Source: Aralia elata | Taxonomy: Eukaryota > Streptophyta > Magnoliopsida > Apiales > Araliaceae | Direction: 5' to 3' | Length of the DNA stretch: 64,000 bases | Assembly (NCBI GenBank): GCA_034770075.1 | Contig: CM068378.1 | Coordinates: 44,916,508 to 44,980,507, forward strand | Part shown: in pieces, positions 11,977 to 23,684 of the stretch | Position numbering within the stretch: the first letter of the stretch is position 1 | Layout of the letters: every line of letters starts with the position of its first letter | Program-made: the position numbers and the translations under genes | The notes under the pieces: model-generated | The model's database searches: none | What the model saw: only the letters and a program-made list of their open reading frames with translations | Told to the model about the DNA's origin: nothing

Positions 11977-14974
11977 TGTAATGTCCGGGAATTTTTAAAC
12001 ATTGTATCGAATTTATTTTAATAGATAAAATTCATTTTATATATTTTTTTTTATGAATTTAATTGGATCCATGTAGGTATTTTTTTATATGAATACGTGG
12101 TCCAATAATTTTCTTTGCCTTAAGGGGGCTCACTAATAGTTCGAGTAAATTAGTGAGTTAACCCTAAGAATTGATTTGCAAGAAGATTGGGAGAGATTAA
12201 TAAATAATTTCAATTTACTATTTCCGGATTTAAATAATTCGAACGAAAAATTATTGTGGAAACAAATATTTTAAATAACTAATTAATTTAATTAGTTATT
12301 TAATTTAAATATTAGAAGCATAGTGTTATTAATTTAATAAACAAGTTGGGCTATTCTTCTTTTTTTTTAACTGCCCAAATTCCCATTTAATTTCCTATTG
12401 GGCCGAACCCATTTTTTAAATTAAGTTGGGCCCAACCCAAGTGGACTGAACAAATATTCGTCACTAAACCAATTGGGCTGAGCCCAATCTTCTCCTCGGT
12501 CGGGTTGAGTCAAGCAACGGGTTATATCCGTTTCCCTTAATTTGGGATAACTGGTAAATGCAATTGGGAGGGGTTCATATCGACAGAGAAATCAAATTGG
12601 GGGAAAAAGAAAACCTCAAGCCCTCAATTCAGTCATACCAGCTGTCTAACCCTCACCTCAAATCCAACCAAAGCAAGCCCTAGCTTTTCAATCAATCGGA
12701 CGGGGCGTGAGCGATTGACTGAAGGGAGAGTCGACAAGTGAGCAACTAGCAGACGAAGCGGGGAGGGATATCAACGACCAAAAGACAACCAAACGGACCA
12801 GGGGTTCCAGAAATCCGGTGAGTCGACCGACGGGACCACACGGCTCGAGGTGCCGGCCGAACCCAGCTGGGAGCTGATGGAAACCGCCAGTCGCTGCCTC
12901 CTTCCTACCAACGGTCAAAGGTGCGAGCGATTGGGGTAAGACCCAGCAAGCGGGTAAAATTTCTCCTATAAATTGGGCGTCCAAACCCTAGCCCAGCCAC
13001 CGAGTTTTGTGAGTCCAAATTGGGGAGAGAGAAACAAGTCGCAGAGAGGAGAAAACAGGGGAGGTCGGACGCGGGTGAACGAGAGGTGAATGTCTGGGTT
13101 CGTTGATTATTGTGGAAAAAGAAGAAGGATTGCCATTCTATCAAGTTCAAGGTATAGCAGTAAACTGCTATAACAATTTTGTGATTTAGATTTTAAGTAT
13201 TTTCCTTCTCTGGTTAGTAGTTGTGATTATTGTATTAGGATTGTTCTTGGTTGATTTCACAATACTGTATTGTGTTGGTTTATCTTGATTAAGAATCTGG
13301 TATTGAATTGTGTTACTTTTGTTTGTTGTTTGTTGTTGGGAATTTAGTGTTGATGAACCTTAAAGGTTCAGGCAGTACAACTTGTATAGTATGTATATGC
13401 CAGTATTGATAGACATTAAGCCCACAAGATGTTTGTTGAAATGCCTAAACAAGGCTGTGATTCATGTTGATGTTCAATATTCTGTCGACAGCCTTGTTGC
13501 ACATAAAAATCAAACCTTGGTTTCTTTTGGGTATGATAATCAGCATTGTATCCATATAACTGTTAATTGCAATTTGAGTTCCAGTTGATATTGAAGGGAA
13601 TAGTCAAAACACATTGCTTAAATAAATCACACTTAGGTTCTGTATAATGGGGTTTGTAAATTTTTCATGTACTGTGAGTGAGGGTCTGGACAGTTTGAAT
13701 TAAGATTACAGGGATTGTTTTGCTGTAGTATAGCCTGCCTATAGGGGAACAAGACTATGGTTCTACAAATAATTGTGTTATGCAAAAATTGGTTATTATT
13801 AAATCATTAACCTAAGATCAATTAATGTCTTATAGGATTAATGATAGTTTATTAAATTATGTGTGCTATGTGATTGACTTATTTGCTAAATAAATAGCAT
13901 AAGTAAGCGTATCAATATACAATTGTATGTAGTGCTAATTGATAGACCAATATTATTAATGTTAGGTCAATTGAAGAGAGTCGTATAAAGCTAGATAGCT
14001 GTAAGTCGAGAATCAGACAAGTTCCTTACCTCAAACTTATTACTTTATTGCAATTTACCTGATTTAAGCTCGAGTATCATTTCTCAAGCATGTGCTAAGT
14101 GGTTTAATTACTTTAAAATGTTTCCACATCAATATTATTAATATTTGCGCATAGTGCATTTGAATTCGATACAGTAATTGGAACTACATCATTATTTAAA
14201 GTTCTATTATGAACTGTTCAAATATGAGTCTAAGCCATTGTTCGGCTAGACATATGCATGTTAAAGATTTTAAAAGCTATCTAAACCAATTGGTGGTGCG
14301 GATTCTTAGACTGAGATGAACAACCTTACATATAGGGGAGCTTCCTAAGTATCTAATAACAGATACAAAGCAGAAATAATGTTATGCATATATATGGTAT
14401 ACAAGAGGCTGATCCCCTAAAGTACAAACTTCTGAAACAGTAACCTAAAAGGGTCAATCAAATGGTTGATTTCTTAAAGTATGTTCATAGTTTATTTGAC
14501 TACTCATCTTTTATTCATCATTGATTATCTTGTTCATTGTTCATATTGTTGAATCATTACAGTTATTCCTTGTTCTTTCATGATATATTATCCCTATTCA
14601 TTTTCAAACTTGCTAAGAAAACTAGTTACTCATCCTTGCTATATCATGAACTTATTGTAGTTAAGCCCGAAAGCTCAAACAAAGATAAGGGCAAAGGAAA
14701 GATGAAGTCTTAGACTTCTGTTAGCTGATTTATCTCTCTTGTTGTTTTGTTTAACTATCAGTATTGTAACTTAAACTCTAGAAGCTATTTCTGGGTCTTG
14801 TATTGTATTCTGTTTAATGTTGTAGACCTCGGGATATAGTTAATCTTTTGTAATGAACAACATATGTTTATTATTTTTCACATTAGTTATTATATGTTGT
14901 TTAGAGGTGGATGTTTGTATTGGATCATGAGCACTGATTTCGAGGTACGAGTACCCGAATTTGGGGGCGTCACA
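11977..14974 (+). repeat. Chromovirus LTR, full length (2998 bp)
   Basis: Starts TGTAATGTCCGGG after the purine tract and ends GGGGGCGTCACA at 14974. It is followed by another primer site and internal sequence, so it is at once the 3' LTR of A and the 5' LTR of B. It holds a plausible TATA box (12967) with a leader of purine-rich sequence. Its 3' third differs by about 30% from the LTR that bounds A on the left. Confidence 0.85.
12967..12973 (+). promoter_or_regulatory. Possible TATA box in LTR
   Basis: TATAAAT lies about 1 kb into the LTR, ahead of a leader-like GAGAGAGAAACAAG stretch. Position fits a U3/R boundary; inferred from sequence only. Confidence 0.4.
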
Positions 14975-14977
14975 GTT

Positions 14978-14989
14978 TGGTATCAAAGC
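14978..14989 (+). other. Element B primer-binding site, mutated
   Basis: TGGTATCAAAGC, one mismatch (G to A) from the initiator-Met type site, three bases after the LTR end. It marks the start of a second internal region in tandem. Confidence 0.8.
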
Positions 14990-15228
14990 TGTAGGCTATA
15001 AACTTTAGGATCGTGAAACCTAGGTTATAACCTTAGTATTAAACTCGTATTGAGTACGCTAGGAGGTGAATCGAGGAGATTCATTTGATGGTCATGTTTG
15101 GAGGTGGATTGTGGAAATCCATCGAGTCGAGTTATACATGATAAAATATCATTTCATTTTATCAATGAATATATTTTATTTTGATACTAACATCTTGCTG
15201 TCTGTTTGTTTCTGTCTGTAGTTGTAGG

Positions 15229-15792
15229 ATGCCTGAGATAGGAGAGTCCAGTCATGTTGGGGAGATGGAGTTCACAGACATTCATGTGGACACCGAGCGT
15301 TTAGTAGAGGTGCAGCCGAGTGAGTCAGAGATGATGGACACTAGGGATGAGGATCCCGAGGAGGATCTAGTGACAGAGGATGATGAGCCAGTTGAGTATG
15401 CAGATGGCATGGGCACTACTGCTAGTGACATCATCGAAGAGCTAACAAATAGGAATAAGGAGCTCGAGAATCGAGTAGCCCATTTAGAGAATCAGAACTA
15501 GGATCACCAGGACCAAGAGTAGCAGTACAAGTCATTAGCGTATCAGACTTTGGGGGAAAAGGCGGAGTTGACCCAGAGGCTACAGGAAAAGGAATAGAGG
15601 ATTGCCGAGCTAGAGACAGAGGTTCACGGTTGCCATGAGGTTTCTGTTCAGCTTAGTGTGATGGTTTATGACCTCTTAGGGAGGAATGTGGTGTCGGTAG
15701 GATTGACGGAGCGGGTAGAGGATCAGCTGGAGACTACTTGTGAAGCCCTCAAATTCTCTACACTCCTTGTAGCAGATTTGGTGCTTGCGTGA
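15229..15792 (+). pseudogene. Extra ORF of chromovirus B: acidic, coiled-coil protein
   Basis: Homologue of the extra ORF in A (DGMGTTASDIIEEL versus NGMGSTADDIIEGL). It starts at ATG 15229 (MPEIGESSHVGEMEF), right after TTGTAGG, and the frame closes with TGA at 15790-15792 (187 codons). The acidic N-terminal half is followed by a heptad-like region (RNKELENRVAHLENQN). Three in-frame TAG codons interrupt it (first at 15499-15501), all explicable as CAG changes. Function is unknown. Sequence of B ends just after this ORF, where a minus-strand LTR begins. Confidence 0.7.
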
Positions 15793-17084
15793 ATTTATTT
15801 AACTATAAATATTCCATAATATATAACTTCTATCTATCTAAGGTTCACAGTATCCCATAACAGATAATAGTTCTCGTCAGAACGTTAACTATGTTTGGAT
15901 ACCCTCACTTAGATGTATAGATTCAAATCTTATGGATATCTCTTTCATATTGATATTCCCTATCTATCTGACATTCACAGTATTGATGATAAGATTGTTC
16001 TTGGAACTGAGGGGCGCATTCCGGTAAAGGTGGCACCTTATCGGCGCTCATTAAGTGTAACCTCAGTGCTTACAGAACTCCCAATATCATTTAAATACAC
16101 TCATTCAGATGTATAGTTCATATGGATACTGTATTAAATGCTATTTATTAACTTATCTAAAAATGTAAATACAACGCATTCGATATAATAAAAGATGATA
16201 TATATTTCATAACCTTAAGTTTGGTTACAACATTCTTCGTACTATGTTTTTATTATAACAAAGTCTTAAAAGACTTGAATTTATTCAAAGCAGTAAGATA
16301 AAACTAATTAACACGACCTCTTTCCTTTGTTCGTCCTTGAAGTTTCGAGATTACCATCTAAAACTGCAAAGGAAAGTTTATGCAAGGATGAGCTACAGAA
16401 TGCTCAGCAAGTGTATTTCAAAAATGTAAACACAATGTGTTTGATTTGAAGGAAGTTCAAAAGCTTTTGCCTAACTGAGGGTTCAATACATGAACCATAT
16501 GTTTCAACCAGTTCTATCAGTCTTCAATGACTTAGAAAAGTTTTGTTCAGATATCTTGTAGGGGATCAGCCTATTCGATATCCTAGTAGTATGCATACCA
16601 TCCTAATCGTGCCCAACATGCGCTAGATGTCAATATATTATCGACAATAATAACCCATATAAGGTGTTTGTATACTCAGTATAAGATGTCGTACCAAACA
16701 ATTTGGCTTGACACAATAATTTATGCTCGGATAAACAATATATGAATAATAATTCATTTCCTAAGTTATGATGAATCAAGAAGCAATAACTTTACAACAA
16801 TTGATAGCAAGATGTATAATACTTGCATAAAGGTAACAAGGGTAACAAAGTTTGGAGACTTGCCTGTGCGTAGTACGTTTAGTTTACGCCGTTTATCTAC
16901 GTCACGTAGTCTATTTATATCAATAATAAGCATTAGAACTTATAATAACACGTATCGAATTGAACTAGTCAAGTATCGTTAAGGTTCAACATTGATTCGG
17001 TCTTTCGATAGCGTTATTAGATAATTAAACACATAGGTTTATCAATAAAACTCTATTTAAAAGTTTAAATATTAACTTAGATAA

Positions 17085-17400
17085 TTCAATTATCACTTAT
17101 AATATTTTTAGAAGCTTCATACTATTTTAAAATAATTTTTACAAGCTTGGTAGTATTTTTAAATGATTTAATTATCATTTATAACATTTCTAGAATTTTA
17201 GTATATTATTTAAATAATTTATTTATCATTTAAAATAATTTTAGTAATTTAGAATATTATTTAAATGATTTATTTATCATTTATAATATTTTTAGAAAGT
17301 TAATATATTATTTAAATAATTTATTTATCATTTAAAATAATTTTAATACCTTAATATCATTTTTAAATTATTTATTTAATATAACTATTAAATAATTTAT
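17085..17400. repeat. AT-rich imperfect tandem repeat in LTR
   Basis: About five degenerate units of roughly 58 bp built around TTATCATTTATAATATTTTT and TATTATTTAAATAATTT, inside the minus-strand LTR. Confidence 0.6.
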
Positions 17401-18769
17401 TATCATTAATATTTAATTAAATTAAATTATTAATGAAATTTATGTCAAAATATTAAAAGTTAATAAATATAATTTAAAATAAATTTTAAAACTTAATTAT
17501 TAATAATTATTTACTATTTATTTTAATTAATTTAATTATTATTATTTATTTTTATTAGTTTCCGTCGCTAAAGGCTACAGCGACGAATGTTTGTCGCTAT
17601 AAGTGTTCTTCATTTCATGAAGAACAGTTGGTCAAGGTTGAATAGGCTACTTTGACTTTGAATAACTTCCAATTGATTAACTGTTTGATTATGAAATTTG
17701 TTTTAGCTTATAGTATGCATGTAATTCTACAATTATATATAGGTTTGGATGTCTAATTACATCATGGGAGGAAGGTATGCTTGGTCAAAATACGTTGACC
17801 AAACTATTCTTGAGGTTTCTGGGTTACCCAGAAACCCATTGGTCATGGTCAAACAGGGACTTTCAACTTGATTTAATTTCCATCTGGTGAAAGTTTTTAG
17901 TGTTTAATTAGTTTGTAATTGTAGCTTATATGGCAAGGTACAACGACATGTAATAAGATAACATTAACTAGATCACATGATCAAGATCTAGGTCGGTCAA
18001 AGATTGTCAGTAACCTGTCAGAACCTTCATATGATTTCTGGGTTACCGAGAAATCAGTTTACCATGGTCGGTCAATGGGTTTTGACCATTAATAACTTTC
18101 AACTCAAGGATTTGTTTGGTATAATTCTAATTTTATATTACTAACCTTATGGCAGACTACAAATACAACCTTTAAAACACATCAAACAAACAATCTAAGG
18201 GGATCAAAAGGTCTGACAAAGTAGTCTATCAGACTGTTCTTGACTGCCTTGAACAGTTTACTATGTTTGATTAATTCTCCTATCTAGGTGTTATGGAAAC
18301 ATGTTATAACAGCCCAGATCATCAAATAACATGTTATTAAGCATTCGTAAACACTAAAACATAACATCTAACAAAGCTTTAAAGATCTAGCATAAAATTA
18401 AGGTTTTGTACCTTTTGAGTAACTTTTTGATCTGATGCTTAGGCTCTGATTGGGACTTCAGTTAGATGTTATCTAGACTATATTTATGAGTGTTTGAACT
18501 TGTGAATTCGTAAGTCTAATGGTCAGAGGTTGGTTCTATTTATAGCAAAGCTTAAGAAGCTTATTTTGGACAAAAATCTAATCAACTTGCTTAGTTACTT
18601 GTGTTGCTTATGATCTGACTTGACCTACTTGTATTGGAGTGTGCTAGGCTTGTGTTTAAGTGCGCGGAAGTGTGTTGGGCACAAGCTAGCACACTTCTTC
18701 AAGTGTTCCCATTGGTTAGTTTACTAATCTAGGTCTAATTCACACTAATCTTGATTAGGGTTTTGAAAT

Positions 18770-19110
18770 TAATGTTTAGGATAACTTAATTAGGTTAGTA
18801 ATACCTTAATTAAGCTTAGGTTCCATAATTAAGGTTTAGAAGTCTCATAATTAGAATTAGGGTTTCTTAATTAGGGTTAGGGTTTCCTAATTAGGGTTAG
18901 GGTTTTATAAATTAGGGTTTAGGGTTTCAATCCTTCAACTAAGTTTTAATTTTAAGTTTAATGATTTATAATTTATATTATGTTTCGTCACTTAAAAATC
19001 TAATTATATTAATTAGGGTTCTTGTGCACCAATTAGGATTTTGGTTCGTTAATTCGGTTAACAATCATCAATTAGGGTTTTATAATTAGGGTTTGTAATC
19101 CAATTTATCA
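18770..19110. repeat. Telobox-like (TTAGGGTT) cluster
   Basis: Many ATTAGGGTT, TTAGGGTTAGGG and TTTAGGGTTTC motifs in 340 bp, degenerate and not a perfect telomeric array. It lies inside an LTR, so it is more likely LTR sequence than a telomere relic. Confidence 0.6.
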
Positions 19111-19439
19111 TTTTTAACCCTAATTACATTATTTAGGTTTTTATCAGTTAATATATTATTATATTAACTTCGAAGCACGACAAATCACTTTGTCATTCCT
19201 AAGCATGACACAATAGCTTACTGAAAATAATTTGCCGGGATGCTTCTCGGTGAAATCGTGGAAAGCACGACAAATCATTTTGTCAGTGTAAGCACGACTA
19301 AGCAGCTTCAAAAAAATTTTATTTGACCTAATTCTTTATTAAAATATACAATCACATAACACAGAGTTGGAACAAGATATTTCATTTAATAAACACATAA
19401 TTTACATATACGAATCTTATCAAGGTCTGGAATATCACA

Positions 19440-19475
19440 TTCATTCCCTCTAATAAGAATTTCGTCCTCGAAATT
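19440..19475 (-). other. Polypurine tract before minus-strand LTR
   Basis: On the minus strand TTCGAGGACGAAATTC is followed by TTATTAGAGGGAATGAA and then the LTR start. The same arrangement precedes the LTR at 60680. Confidence 0.75.
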
Positions 19476-19484
19476 ACAGTATAG

Positions 19485-19652
19485 GTTATAGAAATAAATG
19501 TGGGTAGTTGTCTCGCATTTTACTCTCGACTCCCACGTAGCTTCCTCTATGTTTTGATTTCTCCAAATTACCTTGACTGAAGGTATCACTTTATTCAGTA
19601 GAATTTGTTCTTTCCTATTTATGATTTCAACAAGAACTTCTTCATATGACAT
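19485..19652 (-). pseudogene. Chromodomain C-terminal fragment of a chromovirus
   Basis: Reads MSYEEVLVEIINRKEQ, then LLNKVIPSVKVIWRNQNIEEATWE, matching the chromodomain end of element A (ILDRKEQTLRNKVIHSVKVLWRN). After WESRV a 1-nt shift moves the usual C-terminal MRDNYPHLF to another frame, ending TAA at 19485-19487. Nothing upstream of the first Met resembles integrase, so the gene is cut at about 19653. Confidence 0.8.
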
Positions 19653-20497
19653 ACCATCCTACCCTTCATCCTACACTTCCTATTTATGGAAGGTCTCTAA
19701 CCTCTTCTTATTGGTGGACATCTATACACCACAACTTTCCTTTTATAAAGAATTCTCAAACTTTCCATTTATGGAAAGCTTCTCCTCTCGTATTTTTGAA
19801 TAGTAAATACGCTCTTATGCTCCATATAAACGCTATTCGGGAATGTGAAAATTCAAAAAGCGAAGAAGCGTTTCTCGCGTGAATAGTGTTTCCCGCGTTA
19901 TTTTCTAAGAAAATATTTTTCCTCTACGATTCATTAATGCTTATATCGTATCACATAACACATTGATTAGATCGCAGAAATCCATCTTCATTGATCACTT
20001 AAAATCATAATACACAAATATATCATTGCTTCTTTAAACTTTCTACTTATGGAAAGTTTCTAGGGTAGCTTCTCTAACCCCATCTAGCTTATACATGTTT
20101 GTATACCACCTTATCAATTCTAGGGTTTCAATCCCTTACATATCGTTTCACACATTTAATTTCTAACACAGAGATTAGGTTAAAGTGTTTAATCATCTCT
20201 ACACAATCATCTTCTTCAAAACTAGGTTTTAAACTCAACCCTTATAAGGATTCCATCATCAGAATCACTACTACCGAAACGCTCAAGTTCGGTTAACTTC
20301 TAAACTCTTGCGACATTTATTTCATAGCATAAACTTATTGAATACGTCCTCAATTCATATAAATTCTTTCAAAACCAAAGAAAATATTGAGTCATTTCTC
20401 TACACATTTCTCTGTTAACAATCTAGGTTTTGACTTTAACCTTTATTCAATATTTGAGACCTTATTTACAAGTCTCATAACTATCCAGGATATTACA
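19653..20497 (-). repeat. Possible 5' LTR start fragment of a chromovirus
   Basis: On the minus strand it begins TGTAATATCCTGGATAG at 20497, very like the LTR start at 60680 (TGTAATATCCTGAATAT). The rest shows only weak resemblance. It could be the remaining 5' LTR of the element that owns the chromodomain at 19485, but no target duplication can be shown. Confidence 0.4.
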
Positions 20498-21545
20498 ATA
20501 ATGATTGACTACTAGTGGCCCAAACTATTTTTAAATGAAAGCCCAATTAATGGCATATTTGGTGTAAACTTTCTATTAAGTTAATTATTCTAATAATGAA
20601 AGAGAATTAAAGAAAGTTTGGTAGCATAATATTATAAATTAGGCATTAGAATTAAATAACCTAAAGAGTTATTTTTATTTAGTGGTCTTAGTATTTTAAT
20701 TATATACTAGTGACCTAATCTAAGAGATTTATTTTATTATCTCAATGTACTAAATTGTTTTGTAAGAATATGTAAGTAAATGCATATGAATATTATGTGA
20801 TTGTTTATATTTGTTTAATATATAATAAACAAATAAAAGAAAGTCTTGTAACCTAATCATTATATATTAGGTATGAAAATTTAATAACTTAAGGGTTATG
20901 CCATGTGAGAATAATAGTATTTAAAATAAATACTAACCATAAGAGATTTATTTTATATACCTCAACTAATTAATTTTATAACCTAATTAAAGTAAGTCTA
21001 ATTAGGTTAGGAAATTAAATGTACATGAGTAATGATTTAAATTACAAATGAGTGGACTAGAGACCCTAATTAAATAATTAGGGTAGAATAATATTAAATG
21101 TGTTGGACCTAATTTAATTTCATGGCCCAAATGAAATAATTAGAGAACCCAAACACTTAAATGAATGACCCAAAATTTAACCCAAATAAGGAAGGGCATT
21201 AAGGTCATTTGTGGGGCTTAATAATGCAATTAAAATAAATCAAAAATGAAGAAAAATGGAGAAGGATGGGCGGATGGAAAGGAGGGAGTATTATAAGCAA
21301 ATGGAAGATTTTTAAGTTTGTACCAACAAGTAATGTGTCACTCTCTTATTTGACCCCCATATTCTTATCCAAGATTTATAGTATAAAGGGATAATATGAG
21401 ATAAGATAAGATAGAGAGAGAAGATTTGTTGGGAGATGATGTATAGATATAGGTATTATATGTATACATTTTTACTAACAATAATTAAAACACTTTACTT
21501 TATTTTTATTTTTGTTTCTCTCACTTCCCAATGTAGCAAATTAAG

Positions 21546-21576
21546 AAAGAGAGAGAGATAGAGAGAGAGAGAGAGC
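21546..21576. repeat. (GA)n microsatellite
   Basis: GA dinucleotide run with one interruption (GATA), 31 bp. Confidence 0.9.
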
Positions 21577-22814
21577 TTCGGGTGGAGAAGAAAGGGAGAG
21601 GAACCCATTTCGGGTATCATCAAGAAAGAAGGAGAAGGAGTCTAGCTATGAAGTCTAGCATCCATTCAAGAAGAAGAAGAGAAAACTCGATTAAAGGTTG
21701 AAAAGTTTTCTTTAACTTTAAACCTAGTTTTATTTTATGTTCATAGTATAAAAAAATATAAATAAATAAAAATGTTGATGGTGAAAGTTTGATGTGGTAA
21801 TTATGGATCATGATAGATCCGAAGAAACAAGGAAGATTTGATGGTAGATTGGTTATTGAAATCAAAAATCTGTAAATGAAAGTTTTAGTGAATAAGTGAG
21901 ATCTAGTTAATGTTTTATCTTATTATTTTGGATCCATAAAATTTTATGATCTTGTTGGTTAAAACTCTATGAAAGGGTTAGATCTAAAGTTTTATGGTGT
22001 ATCATGTGAATATATGTGATTTTATGTTGGAAAATTTGGGGAAAATGAAAACTATTGAGTTTTTGTTTGTTCCGTAAAATATTTTGAGATCTATGTTAAT
22101 TATTTTGAAATCCATGTTGGTATTAGTGTTTTGTTTGTGGGTTATGCTAGAAGTATAAGTTATGAGCCAAAGCCCTTTGAAATAACTCAAAAATGTTGAG
22201 AAATGAATAAGATATGAAATTTATATTAACACACATCCGTGTTGGAAACTAGTGAGCTGCTGCCCAAAAATGGAAATTTTGGGATTAGCTAGATTGCTCT
22301 AAAAATTCTGGGCTTTGGGTATGTTATTATAAACTGAATAAGCTTTCTATAGACTCTGGAACGGACTAATTCCGACTTCGGAGCAAAACGTTATGACCAA
22401 TCTAAATTGTCGTGCAAAAACTGTCCAACGATTTAGGTCAGCCCCCTTGCGTGAGATTCCTGTATTGATGTGTTGGGAATTGGAAAATTTTTTGTAGGAC
22501 AAAGCTGTAGATATGGAAGTTAGCTTCGCGTAGCCACTGGAATCACCCAAAAATTGTAAAAAACGAAGAAGTTATGACTGTTATAGCGAGCTAGGGTCTG
22601 ACAGGAAGTTTTCTCGCGAGACAGTTTTAAGTTAGGCATTCCTTGAGGTATGGAGCCTCGTGTGTTTGGAATTTGAAGATCATGTAAACATGAAAGTTGT
22701 AGATCTTGAAGTTTTGTAGTTAGACTTGCGAGATTGAGTCATTTTATGGAGCAAAACACTTTTGAAACAAATTATTTAGTAAGACTGTCCAGAAAATGAG
22801 GTTGTTGCATAGAT

Positions 22815-23110
22815 TTATTCAGCCTGCTGCATGGATGTATTCAGCTTGCTGAATTAGTATGTTAACTTGTATTCAACTTGCTGGATTGTGGTATTCGGCT
22901 TGCTGAATTGGTGAATATAGTTTGCTGAATTAATAAAAATAGTTTGCTGAATTAATGAAAATAGTTTGCTGAATTAATGAATATGGTTTCCTGAATTAGT
23001 GAATCTAGCTTGCTGAATTGTAGGATAGTTTGAATCCAGGTTGATGGATTGGATGTTGGTTTAAATCTGGGTTACTGGATTAGTATGTTTAAATAATCCA
23101 ACTTGCTAGA
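22815..23110. repeat. Imperfect minisatellite, unit about 24 bp
   Basis: About ten degenerate units around AGCTTGCTGAATTARTGAA and variants (GTTTGCTGAATTAATGAA, CAACTTGCTGGATTG). It sits just upstream of the 5'UTR exon of the outer antisense gene, where the inner element has a different palindromic repeat. Confidence 0.75.
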
Positions 23111-23215
23111 TTAGGTTTTACTGAATATGGTTTTGCTCGTTTGCAAGGGCCTTTTGCCGAATTTTCCAACTTTTCTGGAAAAACTGCCCCGGTAGGATCG
23201 ATCTACGCGCTACAG

Positions 23216-23682
23216 GTAACACTTTGACCGTTCACTTTTCAATTTCGTCAACGTTTTGCTATACATTTGGCTATTTGCATGGTTAGAGATAGAAATGTAT
23301 GCTTTACAATGCTATGCTATGTATTATCATATATACATGCTATGTATCAACTGTGTGAGTCCTATTTTATGCTCATGATGCGGTTCCACATATCTGTTGT
23401 TCCTTTTTTGAAAGAAAATCATGCATCATGGTCCTTTACATGCTGTAATTACACATATGAATGCAACTTTGATCTGTTTGAGGCTTGGATTGATGGAAAA
23501 CATGTTTGGCTTATGCCTGGGATGTCCATTTTACAGACGGAACTCTGCCGAAATTAATTTTTTATTTTTTTTATATAATAAACATGCATCATGTTGCATT
23601 AATTCTACGATAAATATTGGAATATTTGTGGCATAAATTAAAAAAAGGGATCTTAACTTCCTCCTTGCCTGTTCTGTTCCAG
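23216..23682 (+). other. 5'UTR intron of outer antisense module
   Basis: Donor in CTACGCGCTACAG/GTAACAC and acceptor in TTCTGTTCCAG/CT just before the ORF1 ATG. Both junctions are conserved in the inner copy (41290-40806). It contains T-rich sequence. Confidence 0.7.
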
Positions 23683-23684
23683 CT

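Larger units (their letters stand above)
5020..14974 (+). mobile_element. Ty3/gypsy Tekay/Del-type chromovirus, element A
   Basis: Truncated LTR, Met-type primer site, extra coiled-coil ORF, gag-protease-RT-RNase H-integrase, chromodomain, purine tract, 3.0 kb LTR. Integrase followed by a chromodomain, the triple zinc knuckle in gag and very long LTRs fit the Tekay/Del chromovirus lineage. The two bounding LTRs differ strongly from each other, so this is probably not a simple single insertion (see findings). Confidence 0.8.
15805..19439 (-). repeat. Chromovirus LTR, minus strand, 3' end truncated
   Basis: On the minus strand it starts TGTGATATTCC at 19439, directly after a purine tract and chromodomain. 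It shares blocks with the LTR at 57596-60680 (for example around 19200-19300 versus 60330-60480, and 15805-16400 versus 58020-58600). The last ~425 bp, including the GACGCCCC end, are missing where it meets element B. It is about 1 kb longer than the equivalent part of the other copy because of AT-rich repeats and a different middle part. Confidence 0.75.
20498..23145. other. Unassigned repeat-like DNA
   Basis: No convincing ORF. AT-rich up to about 21300. A (GA)n run and purine-rich leader-like sequence at 21540-21700 resemble the R/U5 part of a plant LTR; from 22240 the style (for example GTAAACATGAAAGTTGTAGATC) resembles chromovirus LTRs. From about 22800 it becomes the upstream region of the antisense gene module. 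The 3' LTR of the outer Ogre, expected here, is absent. Confidence 0.45.

Noticed and set aside
18840..18930. True interstitial telomere
   Set aside because: Motifs are degenerate and spaced by AAT-rich sequence; they belong to an LTR.
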